A stretch of 64,000 bases of DNA from JAVBNO01 sp031551485. Lineage in GTDB: Bacteria > Bacillota > Clostridia > Oscillospirales > Ruminococcaceae. The DNA lies in assembly GCA_031551485.1 (NCBI GenBank), contig JAVBNO010000027.1:13756-77755 (forward strand), in the 5' to 3' direction. The stretch's first letter is position 1. Each line of letters begins with the position of its first letter. Both the position numbers and the translations under genes were made by a program. Shown piece by piece: positions 1-8,345 of the stretch. The notes under the pieces are model-generated. The model made no database searches. It was not told the origin of the DNA and worked only from the letters and a program-made list of their open reading frames with translations.

Positions 1-864
1 ATCCGGCCTTAACGCCTTGGAAATGGTCCTGGCTGACTGGCGGGGTATCTCTGCGCTACAAGCGGGATAGGGCGCTGACGCATCGATGCCGGATGCGGCC
101 AGCGCATCCATCCATTGGTTAGGCTCAAGAGGGTCACTGCGGTCGTGGGCATAAAGATGACCGTCGGGGGCAACCAGCCTCTCGCCCCACCGATGATCCT
201 GCGCCATATAGTTGTCAGTTCGCAAAAAGTAGCGGTAAATAAGTCGGCCGTTTTGGGTCACGTTATCCTCCAGCTGCGGATCAAGATGATACCATTCCCC
301 CTCCAGCTTCACCATAAGCCATGCGTGGTCTACCCATCGCCCGTCCACCGAGGGGGTCAGCCCTGTAACATATCGTGTCTCAAAGCCCATATCCCAAAGC
401 AGAAGCATCATGGCCGCCGCATATTCTTCACAGTAGCCGGTGCCATATGCCAGTGGCGAATAGCCCATCAGCTCGAAAACACCGGGCTGCCCTTCCCCGC
501 CCTGATAGCGCCAGTCATCCAGCCCTAGGGGTAACAAAAAATAAGTATGGGCCACCAGATAATCGTAGGCCGTCAATATTTTTTGCTGGTCGGACATTGC
601 CGGGGTCAGAATTTGGGCATTGATATCTGCGGCGACGTCATGGATATATGAATTGTGAAAATGGGGGGGTAAAGTGGGTTCGACCAGCGGCAGCGCAGAG
701 GTCGATGCGCTGTCGCGTTGCGCCGCAACAAGAGAGGCGGGGGTCGATGTCGACTCTGCCGGGGGATGGGAAAAGCCGGGGGAGTTCGCACACCCAAACA
801 GGCCGCCGAAAACCGCAACCACACACATGCATACAACCAGCCGAAAAAAGGAAGAATATTTCAC
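1..864 (-). CDS. Transglutaminase-like lipoprotein (partial, cut by left edge)
   Basis: The reading frame is open from a GTG at 864 to base 1 (288 codons) and the C-terminus lies outside the window. A GGGAGG ribosome site precedes the GTG by about 7 nt. The N-terminus is a lipoprotein signal with lipobox LFGC (Cys25), followed by a Ser/Thr/Pro-rich linker. A transglutaminase-core triad is visible: Cys145 in GYCEEYAAAM, His180 in DHAWLMV and Asp195 in YHLDPQ. Family knowledge: such domains are papain-fold proteases, amidases or cross-linkers. Inference: a surface-anchored protein acting on envelope or extracellular peptide; the substrate is unknown. It is divergent from the next gene. Confidence 0.82.
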   Translation of the reverse strand, partial: MKYSSFFRLVVCMCVVAVFGGLFGCANSPGFSHPPAESTSTPASLVAAQRDSASTSALPLVEPTLPPHFHNSYIHDVAADINAQILTPAMSDQQKILTAYDYLVAHTYFLLPLGLDDWRYQGGEGQPGVFELMGYSPLAYGTGYCEEYAAAMMLLLWDMGFETRYVTGLTPSVDGRWVDHAWLMVKLEGEWYHLDPQLEDNVTQNGRLIYRYFLRTDNYMAQDHRWGERLVAPDGHLYAHDRSDPLEPNQWMDALAASGIDASAPYPACSAEIPRQSARTISKALRPD

Positions 865-903
865 AATGACCTCCCATAATATGACACCTTTGCCATTAAG
901 TAA

Positions 904-932
904 ATTATAACCACACAACGTTCGAATTACAA
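904..932 (-). promoter_or_regulatory. Promoter of the transglutaminase-like gene
   Basis: On the minus strand, TTGTAA and TATAAT are separated by 17 nt, about 40 nt upstream of the GTG start. It is divergent from the promoter at 986-1013. Confidence 0.6.
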
Positions 933-985
933 CTAAATCTGAAATTAAGGATACATCGAATCACCATATCCGGCATAAAATACTT

Positions 986-1013
986 TTGACTTTTAATGAA
1001 TATCTGATATAAT
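986..1013 (+). promoter_or_regulatory. Promoter of the first DUF4352-type lipoprotein gene
   Basis: TTGACT and TATAAT with a 16-nt spacer. Transcription should begin near 1020, exactly where an inverted repeat begins. Confidence 0.65.
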
Positions 1014-1020
1014 ATGGGTA

Positions 1021-1038
1021 ATTCTGCGTGTGCAGAAT
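1021..1038. promoter_or_regulatory. Inverted repeat at the predicted transcription start
   Basis: Two perfect 7-bp arms, ATTCTGC and GCAGAAT, are separated by 4 nt. It lies directly after the -10 box at 1008-1013, so it could be a repressor operator or a 5'-end hairpin that protects the transcript. Confidence 0.5.
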
Positions 1039-1063
1039 AATTCTGAGTAAGGGGAATTATGGT

Positions 1064-1609
1064 ATGAAGCGAATTGCAGCACTCATGACTGTTTTGGCCT
1101 TAATGCTTGCTTTTTCAGCCTGTGGCGCTTTAAGTCAAGTAACCGATATGGTGAACGAGTTGGCCAGCAGCAGTAACGCAACCAGCGAAGGCGGCAAATT
1201 GATTGAGGGCAAACCCGGCGAAAAGGTTACAACCTATTTCTTTGACTTTACGCTCAACGACGCAAAAGAGGTGGACGCCGCACAAGTGGGGCATACACTT
1301 TCGTCGGAAGATAATAAGCTGATTGTGGTGGATGTTACCATCAAAAATATTGATGAGGAATCCATTCCCATGTACTACGATGATTTTGCACTGGACAACA
1401 ATGATTTTGAAGATTATCTTTTCCCCGTTGAAAACGCCGGCTATCCCGACCAACTGCAAAATGAATTCGAACTGGCTCCTTCCGAATCCGCCACCGGAAA
1501 ACTTTATTTTGAAGTGCCGTCCAAGTACAGCGCTTTTTACCTGATGACAATGGATTTCTTTGAGGAAGACATTGAGGGCGACACCTACAGCGTAAGATTT
1601 ACCGTATAA
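1064..1609 (+). CDS. DUF4352-type lipoprotein, paralogue 1
   Basis: 181 aa, starting at the ATG at 1064, which has GTAAGGGG 9 nt upstream; the longer in-frame start at 1028 has no ribosome site and would spoil the signal peptide. The signal MKRIAALMTVLALML ends in lipobox FSAC. The mature part holds one beta-rich domain: FFDFTLNDA, an IVVDVTIKN strand, a Tyr/Asp-rich loop and an LYFEVPSK strand. This layout matches DUF4352 (telokin-like immunoprotective extracellular) lipoproteins. A close paralogue is at 3072-3554. Function unknown; surface anchored. Confidence 0.75.
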   Translation: MKRIAALMTVLALMLAFSACGALSQVTDMVNELASSSNATSEGGKLIEGKPGEKVTTYFFDFTLNDAKEVDAAQVGHTLSSEDNKLIVVDVTIKNIDEESIPMYYDDFALDNNDFEDYLFPVENAGYPDQLQNEFELAPSESATGKLYFEVPSKYSAFYLMTMDFFEEDIEGDTYSVRFTV

Positions 1610-1625
1610 TTTGTTCTGGATGGAC

Positions 1626-1651
1626 AAAGGCCGCCGGGATGGCGGCCTTTT
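1626..1651 (+). terminator. Rho-independent terminator
   Basis: Perfect stem AAAGGCCGCC / GGCGGCCTTT with a 5-nt loop, right after the first lipoprotein gene and ahead of the MFS gene. Confidence 0.75.
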
Positions 1652-1684
1652 CATTGTCGATTTGCACCCAAGGAATGATTTGTA

Positions 1685-2905
1685 TTGAAAAACTGGATTC
1701 ATCGATTTTTAATGATTTGGGTTGGGCAGGCGTTTTCCCTTTTTGGCAGCGCTGTGGTGCAGTTTGCTCTCATCTGGCATTTAACCAACAAAACCGGCCT
1801 GGCCAGCGTGTTGACAACCGCCACATTGGCCGGCAAACTGCCCGAAATATTTCTTGGGCCTTTTGTGGGGGCGCTGGTTGACCGCTGGAACCGCAAAACA
1901 GTGATGATTGCAGCCGACGGCGGCATCGCCCTTGTAACCCTGGCGTTGGTCATGCTGCTTATGTTTGACCGCCTGCAAATATGGCATATTTATGTCGCTC
2001 TTGCCCTGCGTTCTATCGGCTCCGCTTTCCACTGGCCGGCCATTGAGGCATCCACGGCAATGATGGTGCCGCCCGAGCATCTGACCCGGATTGCCGGGTG
2101 GAACACAATGTTGTACAGCGCCTGCGCCATCGTCGGCCCCATTTCGGGCGCCTTTCTTTTGAACCTGCTGCCGCTTCAGCTGGTACTGCTGGTCGACATA
2201 CTGGGTGCGCTGGTCGCCTGTCTGCTTTTATTGCCTATCCCCATTCCCCGTCCGCAACGGATTATGGGCGAAGTGGAAAAACCCCATTTGCTGCGGGAAA
2301 CAGCCGCGGGCTGGAACGCCCTTCGTGCTGTAAAAGGCCTGTTGCCTCTTACCCTTTGTTGCGCGCTTGTCTCTTTATTCGAGTCGCCGCCCCTTGCTCT
2401 CACACCCCTTTTTGTCACCGAGCACTTTGGCGGTGGTATTTGGCATTTGGGCGCAGTGGAAACAGCGTTGGGCATTGGCACATTTTCCGGTTCTATTTTA
2501 TTGGGAATTTGGGGCGGATTCAGGCGCAAGATTCATACTGTTTTGCTGGCCTGCTTTTTATCCGGAGCTTCCTTTTTGGCCATGGGGCTTTTGCCGTCCA
2601 CAGGTTTCCCCGCCCTACTGGTGGCCACGGTCACCTTGGGCATGTCCGGCGCTGTCTATTACGCCCCTTATATTGCCCTGCTACAAACAAAAATTGATCC
2701 GGCTCTGCAAGGCCGCGTCATCTCGGTGGCTCAAAGTCTCTTATCTATGGCTACCCCCTTTGCCCTGTTGGTTGCGGGGCCCACAGCCGACATTTTCGGG
2801 ATTCAGCCGTGGTTCTGGATTTCCGGCGGCGCTATACTGGCGGTTACAGCTGTTTGCTTCTTCCTACCATCGGTTATGTCGGTGGAACAAGCGGACCACC
2901 GGTAG
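1685..2905 (+). CDS. MFS exporter of the Mef (macrolide efflux-like) group
   Basis: 406 aa with a TTG start and AAGGA 10 nt upstream. Twelve hydrophobic segments can be traced. The N-terminal pattern (WVGQAFSLFGSAVVQFALIW, then GPFVGALVDRWNRK between helices 2 and 3) and the C-terminal GRVISVAQSLLSMATP follow Mef(A)-type drug exporters of the DHA3 family. These are proton-coupled exporters of hydrophobic compounds in the cytoplasmic membrane. The actual substrate here cannot be read; resistance should not be assumed. It may have its own weak promoter, since a terminator precedes it. Confidence 0.8.
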   Translation: MKNWIHRFLMIWVGQAFSLFGSAVVQFALIWHLTNKTGLASVLTTATLAGKLPEIFLGPFVGALVDRWNRKTVMIAADGGIALVTLALVMLLMFDRLQIWHIYVALALRSIGSAFHWPAIEASTAMMVPPEHLTRIAGWNTMLYSACAIVGPISGAFLLNLLPLQLVLLVDILGALVACLLLLPIPIPRPQRIMGEVEKPHLLRETAAGWNALRAVKGLLPLTLCCALVSLFESPPLALTPLFVTEHFGGGIWHLGAVETALGIGTFSGSILLGIWGGFRRKIHTVLLACFLSGASFLAMGLLPSTGFPALLVATVTLGMSGAVYYAPYIALLQTKIDPALQGRVISVAQSLLSMATPFALLVAGPTADIFGIQPWFWISGGAILAVTAVCFFLPSVMSVEQADHR

Positions 2906-2957
2906 AGAACGCATTATGTCATTTTTGTAAATTTTATGGTTAATCCGTTGGATTTTT

Positions 2958-2986
2958 TTGCTTTTTCTCTTGCTTTCTGCTATGAT
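2958..2986 (+). promoter_or_regulatory. Promoter of the second DUF4352-type lipoprotein gene
   Basis: TTGCTT and TATGAT with a 17-nt spacer, 85 nt ahead of the ATG. The leader holds an imperfect GGCG/CGCC inverted repeat. Confidence 0.5.
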
Positions 2987-3071
2987 AAGGGCGTGTTTTG
3001 AATCTTGAAAAACGCCAAAATGGAGAGTAACAAATTCTGAATTTGATGAAGCCGGGGAGTGTGAAAAGAAG

Positions 3072-3554
3072 ATGAAAAAAGTATTGTGCGTGGCAATGTT
3101 GGCTGTGTTGGCACTTTTGTCGGCCTGCAGTTCGCAAAAGAAAATCACCCTGCAACCGGGTGAGCTGGGCCATGCCTACTATTACGATTTCAAAGTGAAC
3201 GACGCCTATGTGGTCGATCAGGAAAACATCAATTATGTGCCTGCCGAAGGCAACCGTTTAATTGCGATTGATCTGACGGTTACAAACACGCTGGAGGCGG
3301 AATTCTCTATGACGGTCGATGATTTTTTTATCGTCCACAAAAAATACGACGGTATTATCCAAGCTATCGATCCTTGTGGATACGAAAAACAAATCACCCT
3401 GCCTTATCCCATTCCTGCCGGCCAAAGCGTGACAGGCGTCCTTGTTTTTGAACTGCCTGCGGATGTGCAGCAATTTCACGTAGATACCATGGACTTTTTC
3501 GGCAACAAAAAATTGGGGAACCTTTATATGGTGGAATGCGACATTGGCTATTGA
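3072..3554 (+). CDS. DUF4352-type lipoprotein, paralogue 2
   Basis: 160 aa. The signal MKKVLCVAMLAVLALL is followed by lipobox LSAC. The mature domain repeats the pattern of the protein at 1064-1609: YYYDFKVNDAYVVD, RLIAIDLTVTN, a Met/Asp segment, VTGVLVFELPADVQQF and TMDFF. The two proteins are therefore duplicates separated by the MFS gene. The LemA gene follows after 38 nt, so it may belong to the same transcript. Function unknown. Confidence 0.75.
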   Translation: MKKVLCVAMLAVLALLSACSSQKKITLQPGELGHAYYYDFKVNDAYVVDQENINYVPAEGNRLIAIDLTVTNTLEAEFSMTVDDFFIVHKKYDGIIQAIDPCGYEKQITLPYPIPAGQSVTGVLVFELPADVQQFHVDTMDFFGNKKLGNLYMVECDIGY

Positions 3555-3592
3555 GTAGAATGAAAATAGATTACAATAGATAGAAGGATGTG

Positions 3593-4159
3593 ATGGCTGT
3601 GTTGATATTCATCGGAATTATCGTGCTGGTCGTTTTGCTGGCCCTTTGGTTTTTCGGCACATACAACTCTTTGGTACATCTGAAAATGAAAGCAGAGGAA
3701 GCTTTTTCGACCATCGATGTGTATTTGAAAAAGCGCTATGACTTGATTCCCAATTTTGTAGAAACGGTAAAGGGCTATGCCGCGCATGAAAAAGAAACAT
3801 TGGCGGCTGTAATCGAGGCGCGCAACCAAGCCTATTCCAGCAAAACAATCTCTGAAAAAGTGGAGAGCGAGAATAACTTCAGCGGTGCTTTAGGCCGTTT
3901 GATGGTGCTGACAGAAGCGTACCCGGATTTGAAGGCCAATGCCAACTTTATTGAGTTGCAGCGGGAACTTTCCTCTATGGAAGATGAACTGGCACAGGCC
4001 CGCAAATATTACAATGCAGTTATCAAGCAGCTGAATACCAAGATTCTCTCCTTCCCTGCTATGATTGTCGCCAGCTTCATGGGAATGTCTACCCAAAGCT
4101 TTTTCGAGGTCACTTCTGCAGAGGAACGCCAGAATGTCAAAGTGGATTTCTCTAAGTAA
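3593..4159 (+). CDS. lemA: LemA family membrane protein
   Basis: 188 aa. The ATG at 3593 is preferred over the GTG one codon earlier because GAAGG sits 5 nt upstream. One N-terminal transmembrane helix (about residues 3-22) is followed by the family signature NSLVHLKMKAEEAFSTIDV, KRYDLIPNFVETVKGY and a long helical coiled-coil region with AYPDLKANANF. LemA proteins have a short outside N-terminus and a cytoplasmic helical bundle; their role is not settled. Pairing with a DUF2207 gene downstream is a common arrangement and suggests a shared membrane function. Confidence 0.92.
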   Translation: MAVLIFIGIIVLVVLLALWFFGTYNSLVHLKMKAEEAFSTIDVYLKKRYDLIPNFVETVKGYAAHEKETLAAVIEARNQAYSSKTISEKVESENNFSGALGRLMVLTEAYPDLKANANFIELQRELSSMEDELAQARKYYNAVIKQLNTKILSFPAMIVASFMGMSTQSFFEVTSAEERQNVKVDFSK

Positions 4160-4174
4160 GAATTGAGACATCAT

Positions 4175-4216
4175 AAAAGCCGCCGGTGCGCAAACGCGTA
4201 CATTCGGCGGTTTTTT
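4175..4216 (+). terminator. Terminator or attenuator between lemA and the DUF2207 gene
   Basis: Stem CCGCCG (4180-4185) / CGGCGG (4205-4210), with an inner GCG/CGC pair in the loop, followed by six T. The ribosome site of the next gene follows the T run at once, so some read-through is expected. Confidence 0.65.
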
Positions 4217-4231
4217 GGAGGGAGGATACAA

Positions 4232-6829
4232 TTGAAAAAGCTTGCTCTTTTCGTTTTATGCGCTCTGCTGCTGCTAATGGCGTTCCCTGTAACGGCTTTA
4301 GCTTCCGAAGGGTTCACCATTGATCGGTATGATGTGGACGTTGTTGTCGGTACCGACAACACATTCCAGATTACCGAGCACCTGACGCTTAACTATTTTG
4401 AATCACTGCACGGGTTTTACCGTGATATTCCCTTATGGGCCTACACCGGCAACTACAACATTACTGACGTGTCGGTGGAGGGCGCGCCATATCAAATGAA
4501 TACGGACGCTTCCAATTTATCCATTCGCATTGGGGATCCTGACGTTACGGTTCGGGGCGCCCAAAACTATGTCGTGCGTTATACTTTGGTGTATGGTGTT
4601 GATGAAAACCCCGATGGCGACTATATGGGATTGACGCTTATTGGCAACGGGTGGGATACAACGATCGAGAATGCCACAGTCACCATCCATTACCCCGAGG
4701 GTATGGAAAAGCCGTCGGAGACCCGGGTAGACGTGGGATATGAGGGTGGCATGGGCGACAATGGTAAAATTGATTATGCCGAAGGATACAACCCCACGCA
4801 ATTTTCTCTTAATACGCCGCTGGATGCCTATGAAGGCATTACCTATTATGCCAACCTGCCCAACGGCACCTTCAAAGATGCCGTCCCCCTGCCGCCCCCT
4901 TATGTGGTGGAACAATACGCGGCGGAGGTAACTGTGGCCCAGGATCGCAGCTATACTGTCAAAGAGACGCTGGGCATTCGTTTTAGCGACAGCACCCCCA
5001 GCATTTATTATATGATCCCAAAGCAGGACGACATGGGCGCGGCCATGAAAGTGAAAAAGCTTAAGGTAAATGGCTCCGGCAATGTCAGCACCACTGACTA
5101 TGGTAACATGCTTGGCGTTGCGTTGATGTCCAATGACCAATCGCATGCCACCTATGAGCTGACATACACGGTGGAGCCGGAGTTGGATCCTTTCAAAGAA
5201 GGGGATCATCTTTTGTTGGACTTGGGCAGCTTTTACCGTGACGCGCCTTTAGAAAACGGCACCGTAACTGTCACACTGCCCGGGCCGCCGGACAAAGTGG
5301 TTGCCAAAGCCGGTTTTCTGGATTTAAACGAGGAAGACGTGAATGCCGGCAGTGAAAACATAACGACAAAGATGAATGGCAACCAGTTGACTGTTACGTT
5401 AAATCGTCCGCTGGAACCCAACGAAGCAATCACGGTGATCGCCTATTACCCCGAGGGATACTTTCACACCATCGTAAAACCTTCCACCATCTTCCTCATT
5501 TTGGCGGGCGGCGCGGCGGTCTTATTCACCCTGTTAATGTACTTCCTACACGGCCGTGACGAAAAAGTATTGCCGGTCATCGAATTTTATCCGCCCGACG
5601 ACTTAAGTCCCGCCGAAATGGGTTATGTCATCAACCGGATGGTAGACGGCATTGATATGTCCTCTCTGATTATTTATTGGGCGCAGCACGGCCATCTTTT
5701 ACTGAAAGAAACCAGCAAAGACAGCTTTACCCTTGTGAAGGTAAGCGAGCTGGATGACGCCCATCCCAACTATGAAAAGCAGGCTTATGCCGCAATGTGG
5801 AAGCTGAGCAAAGGCACCCTTGGCACTATTCCTGAAAATATGAAGCAGATTTTGGGTTTGCTGGGATGGAGCGAAGAGGCGGAGACGGCGCCAGCAGGCA
5901 GCGCAAAGCCAGAGTTGCCAACTGTCACCAAGAGCCAGCTTTCCAACAAATTCTACATGGTGGCGGAACTGCTGCGCACAACAATACCCGCCCGTTTTAC
6001 CGGCGAGAAGAAGTTGGATAATCCCACCTCTTCCATCGTGTCCAAACTGATGATGGCGTTGGGTCCGGTAATGATCATTTTCCTCAATGTATTTATGATG
6101 CTTTCGTTGGAAGCCAACGACGCCTATTTCATCCTTGGCACTTTTGGGGCTGTTTTCAGCATTATGGCGGCCATTGGATTCATGCTGGTGCTGACCCGCC
6201 TGCAATCCGGATGGCACAAACGCAGTGCGGCGGTCAATATCATCCTTTCGATACTGACAATTGTCATCTCGCTGATTGGTTTGGCCCTTACCACTTTGGT
6301 GGCCGCCTTTGCCCAGGATGCAGTACAACCTGTTGCCGTAATTGTATTTTGCCTAGCGGTATATGTAGTTTCCTTCATCTCTGCCTATATTTCCCGCCGT
6401 TCCAGTTACGGCCAACGGATTTTAGAGCGTATTGTCGGTTTCCGACAATTTTTAAAGGATGCCGAGAAAGACCGCATTGAGACGCTGATAGCGCAGAACC
6501 CGGCCTATTTTTACGATATTCTCCCCTATGCATTGGTTTTGGATGCAACGAAGCAGTGGGCGGAAAAATTTGAGGGCTATAATCTCACCCCGCCCCAGTG
6601 GTATGTAGGCGGCAACTTTGGAACACCCGGCTATATGTTCTCGCCCACCCGGTTGACCAGCCAACTCACACGTTCCACTTCCTCCATTTCCACGGCAGCC
6701 ATGCGGCCGCCCCCGTCTTCGGGCAGCGGCGGCGGTGGTTGGTCCGGCGGCTTTTCCGGCGGCGGTGGCAGCTTCTCCGGTGGCGGTGGCGGCGGCGGGG
6801 GCGGCGGTGGCGGCGGCCACGGCTGGTAA
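4232..6829 (+). CDS. DUF2207 domain membrane protein
   Basis: 865 aa. The TTG at 4232 is chosen because GGAGGGAGG lies 7 nt upstream and a clean signal peptide (KKLALFVLCALLLLMAFPV) follows. A long extracellular part contains two repeated beta domains that begin with an EGFTIDRYDVDVVV-like strand and EQYAAEVTVAQDRSYTVKE, as in DUF2207. One helix lies near residue 420, four more at about 610-730, and a glycine-only tail from about residue 829 ends GGHGW, a typical ending for this family. Function unknown; a partner of LemA is inferred. Confidence 0.85.
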   Translation: MKKLALFVLCALLLLMAFPVTALASEGFTIDRYDVDVVVGTDNTFQITEHLTLNYFESLHGFYRDIPLWAYTGNYNITDVSVEGAPYQMNTDASNLSIRIGDPDVTVRGAQNYVVRYTLVYGVDENPDGDYMGLTLIGNGWDTTIENATVTIHYPEGMEKPSETRVDVGYEGGMGDNGKIDYAEGYNPTQFSLNTPLDAYEGITYYANLPNGTFKDAVPLPPPYVVEQYAAEVTVAQDRSYTVKETLGIRFSDSTPSIYYMIPKQDDMGAAMKVKKLKVNGSGNVSTTDYGNMLGVALMSNDQSHATYELTYTVEPELDPFKEGDHLLLDLGSFYRDAPLENGTVTVTLPGPPDKVVAKAGFLDLNEEDVNAGSENITTKMNGNQLTVTLNRPLEPNEAITVIAYYPEGYFHTIVKPSTIFLILAGGAAVLFTLLMYFLHGRDEKVLPVIEFYPPDDLSPAEMGYVINRMVDGIDMSSLIIYWAQHGHLLLKETSKDSFTLVKVSELDDAHPNYEKQAYAAMWKLSKGTLGTIPENMKQILGLLGWSEEAETAPAGSAKPELPTVTKSQLSNKFYMVAELLRTTIPARFTGEKKLDNPTSSIVSKLMMALGPVMIIFLNVFMMLSLEANDAYFILGTFGAVFSIMAAIGFMLVLTRLQSGWHKRSAAVNIILSILTIVISLIGLALTTLVAAFAQDAVQPVAVIVFCLAVYVVSFISAYISRRSSYGQRILERIVGFRQFLKDAEKDRIETLIAQNPAYFYDILPYALVLDATKQWAEKFEGYNLTPPQWYVGGNFGTPGYMFSPTRLTSQLTRSTSSISTAAMRPPPSSGSGGGGWSGGFSGGGGSFSGGGGGGGGGGGGGHGW

Positions 6830-7135
6830 TCCAAACCGCAAAATCGAAAAAAAGAGAAAGCGCTTGGTACCGTTGTTTCACGAAAACCGCAGGGGCAAAT
6901 AATATCCACCTGCGATCGGCCATAGGTCATCCTTACAATTGTTTCTTGTGGTGTGAAAACCTGCAGGGCCGCAAGACCTTGCAGGTTTTTATATTTGGGA
7001 AAGTGGGTGCTCACTTTCTAAACTTACTACGCAGTTTTTGCTCCAAATCATATATTTTCAAGTCAAACAGAATATAACCAGCACATGAATAGATGCAGAA
7101 AATTTATATAATCTCATAAGGAAAGGATATGACAA
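6830..7135. other. Intergenic gap with terminator and a palindrome
   Basis: No gene seen. It holds the terminator at 6956-6990 and an inverted repeat GAAAGTG / CACTTTC at 6999-7018. Base composition turns clearly AT-rich after about 7020, marking the edge of the LRR gene block. Confidence 0.5.
6956..6990 (+). terminator. Terminator after the DUF2207 gene
   Basis: Stem AAAACCTGCA / TGCAGGTTTT followed by a short T run. Confidence 0.7.
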
Positions 7136-8236
7136 TTGTTGTTAAGCTTTTCAGGCTCTTGCGCCAATATTGAAACAAAAACGTACAGAGAAACTAAACC
7201 ACTTAGTATATCTGATATTAAAGAGATTGTACAAAATAATGAAGTACGTTTGATACAATTATTTAGCCCCATTACATTAGAAGAAGCTACTTGGCTTAAT
7301 GATGAAGTCTTTTCCATAAGAGACAATATAACATTAAGAATTGCTTTTACTGATGAAAACGAAATTTGTGACTTAAATATCTTAAAAAAACTTTCAAATG
7401 TAAAAAGACTATCAATAACTGATTACTCTGCTAATAGAACTGATATTAAAAATGCTGATAGCCTAATGACATTAGAACAACTAATTTGGTTTTCTTTTAC
7501 TAATGAAAAAGTCAAGGATTATTCCTTTTTAGAGTATCTCAACGCATATATTCAAACTATTATACTATCGATTAGCAACAACAGCGCAAAATTTGATATT
7601 GAGTACTTATTACGATTTACGAAACTTGAAGCACTATCCATCAGTGGATGGAAAAAGAATATTGATAAACTCAAAAACTTTAATACCATAAAATTGTTGA
7701 TACTTCGTGGTATTACAATTGATGACTATTCATTTATAAACCAAATGGAGGCATTAACTGAATTATCAATCCGATATGGAGCAAGTAAAGATTTTTCTGC
7801 TCTATTTGGTAATCCGAAGATTGAAACCCTTGAATTTTGGAGAGTGAGCAATCTGGATAATTTAGAAGTAATATCTCGATTGCCAAATTTAAAGTTTATA
7901 TATCTTCATCAATTACCAAATGTTAAAAAGTTCCCTCAGCTCTCAAATGCTTTGAGCCTTCATAAAATAATGCTTGACGATATGAAGGGGTTAGACGATT
8001 TTACTCCACTTGAAACTGTACCAAATTTAGAACTTTTTTATGGATGGAGTTCTAAGACAATACCGTCAGACAGATTTATACCTGTGTTGAAGAATCCATC
8101 ATTAAAAGGCTTTTATTTTGGAATTGTAAACGATAAAGAACATAAGAAGCTTGACGAATATATTCGTGAATATATGCACAGTTCAAACAATCCACCTGAC
8201 TGGATGAAATTTGCTTTGCAATTTGACCTTATATGA
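7136..8236 (+). CDS. Leucine-rich-repeat protein, AT-rich, odd N-terminus
   Basis: 366 aa from a TTG at 7136, which has AAGGAAAGG 9 nt upstream. Repeats of about 22 residues with internalin-like spacing are visible: LSNVKRLSITDYS, FTKLEALSISGW, FNTIKLLILRGI, MEALTELSIRYG, LPNLKFIYLHQLPN, VPNLELFYGWSS. The start MLLSFSGSC looks like the end of a lipoprotein signal (SGSC) without its charged n-region, because a TGA sits just upstream in frame. Either the signal is truncated or a small indel has broken it. Composition is far more AT-rich than the neighbours, so acquisition is likely. Probable role: protein-protein binding. Confidence 0.6.
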   Translation: MLLSFSGSCANIETKTYRETKPLSISDIKEIVQNNEVRLIQLFSPITLEEATWLNDEVFSIRDNITLRIAFTDENEICDLNILKKLSNVKRLSITDYSANRTDIKNADSLMTLEQLIWFSFTNEKVKDYSFLEYLNAYIQTIILSISNNSAKFDIEYLLRFTKLEALSISGWKKNIDKLKNFNTIKLLILRGITIDDYSFINQMEALTELSIRYGASKDFSALFGNPKIETLEFWRVSNLDNLEVISRLPNLKFIYLHQLPNVKKFPQLSNALSLHKIMLDDMKGLDDFTPLETVPNLELFYGWSSKTIPSDRFIPVLKNPSLKGFYFGIVNDKEHKKLDEYIREYMHSSNNPPDWMKFALQFDLI

Positions 8237-8277
8237 AGATAATAAGCATTTTCTACATCCATATAATGAAATTAAAC

Positions 8278-8328
8278 AAAAACATGGCAGGGGCGGTCAC
8301 AGACTACCCTGCCATGTTTTTGTTTTTT
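8278..8328. terminator. Bidirectional terminator
   Basis: Perfect 15-bp arms, AAAAACATGGCAGGG (8278-8292) and CCCTGCCATGTTTTT (8307-8321). It serves the LRR gene and the converging dehydrogenase gene. Confidence 0.85.
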
Positions 8329-8345
8329 GGAGTTGTTTGTTGCAT

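Noticed and set aside
1685..2905. MFS gene considered as a macrolide resistance gene
   Set aside because: Only family-level likeness to Mef proteins; base composition matches the host and no msr-type ABC-F partner is present.
6860..6960. GGTACC-containing stretch after the DUF2207 gene considered as a T-box
   Set aside because: No matching stem structure and no amino-acid gene downstream.
6452..7014. Proline- or arginine-rich minus-strand ORFs opposite the end of the DUF2207 gene
   Set aside because: They are mirror readings of the glycine-repeat tail.
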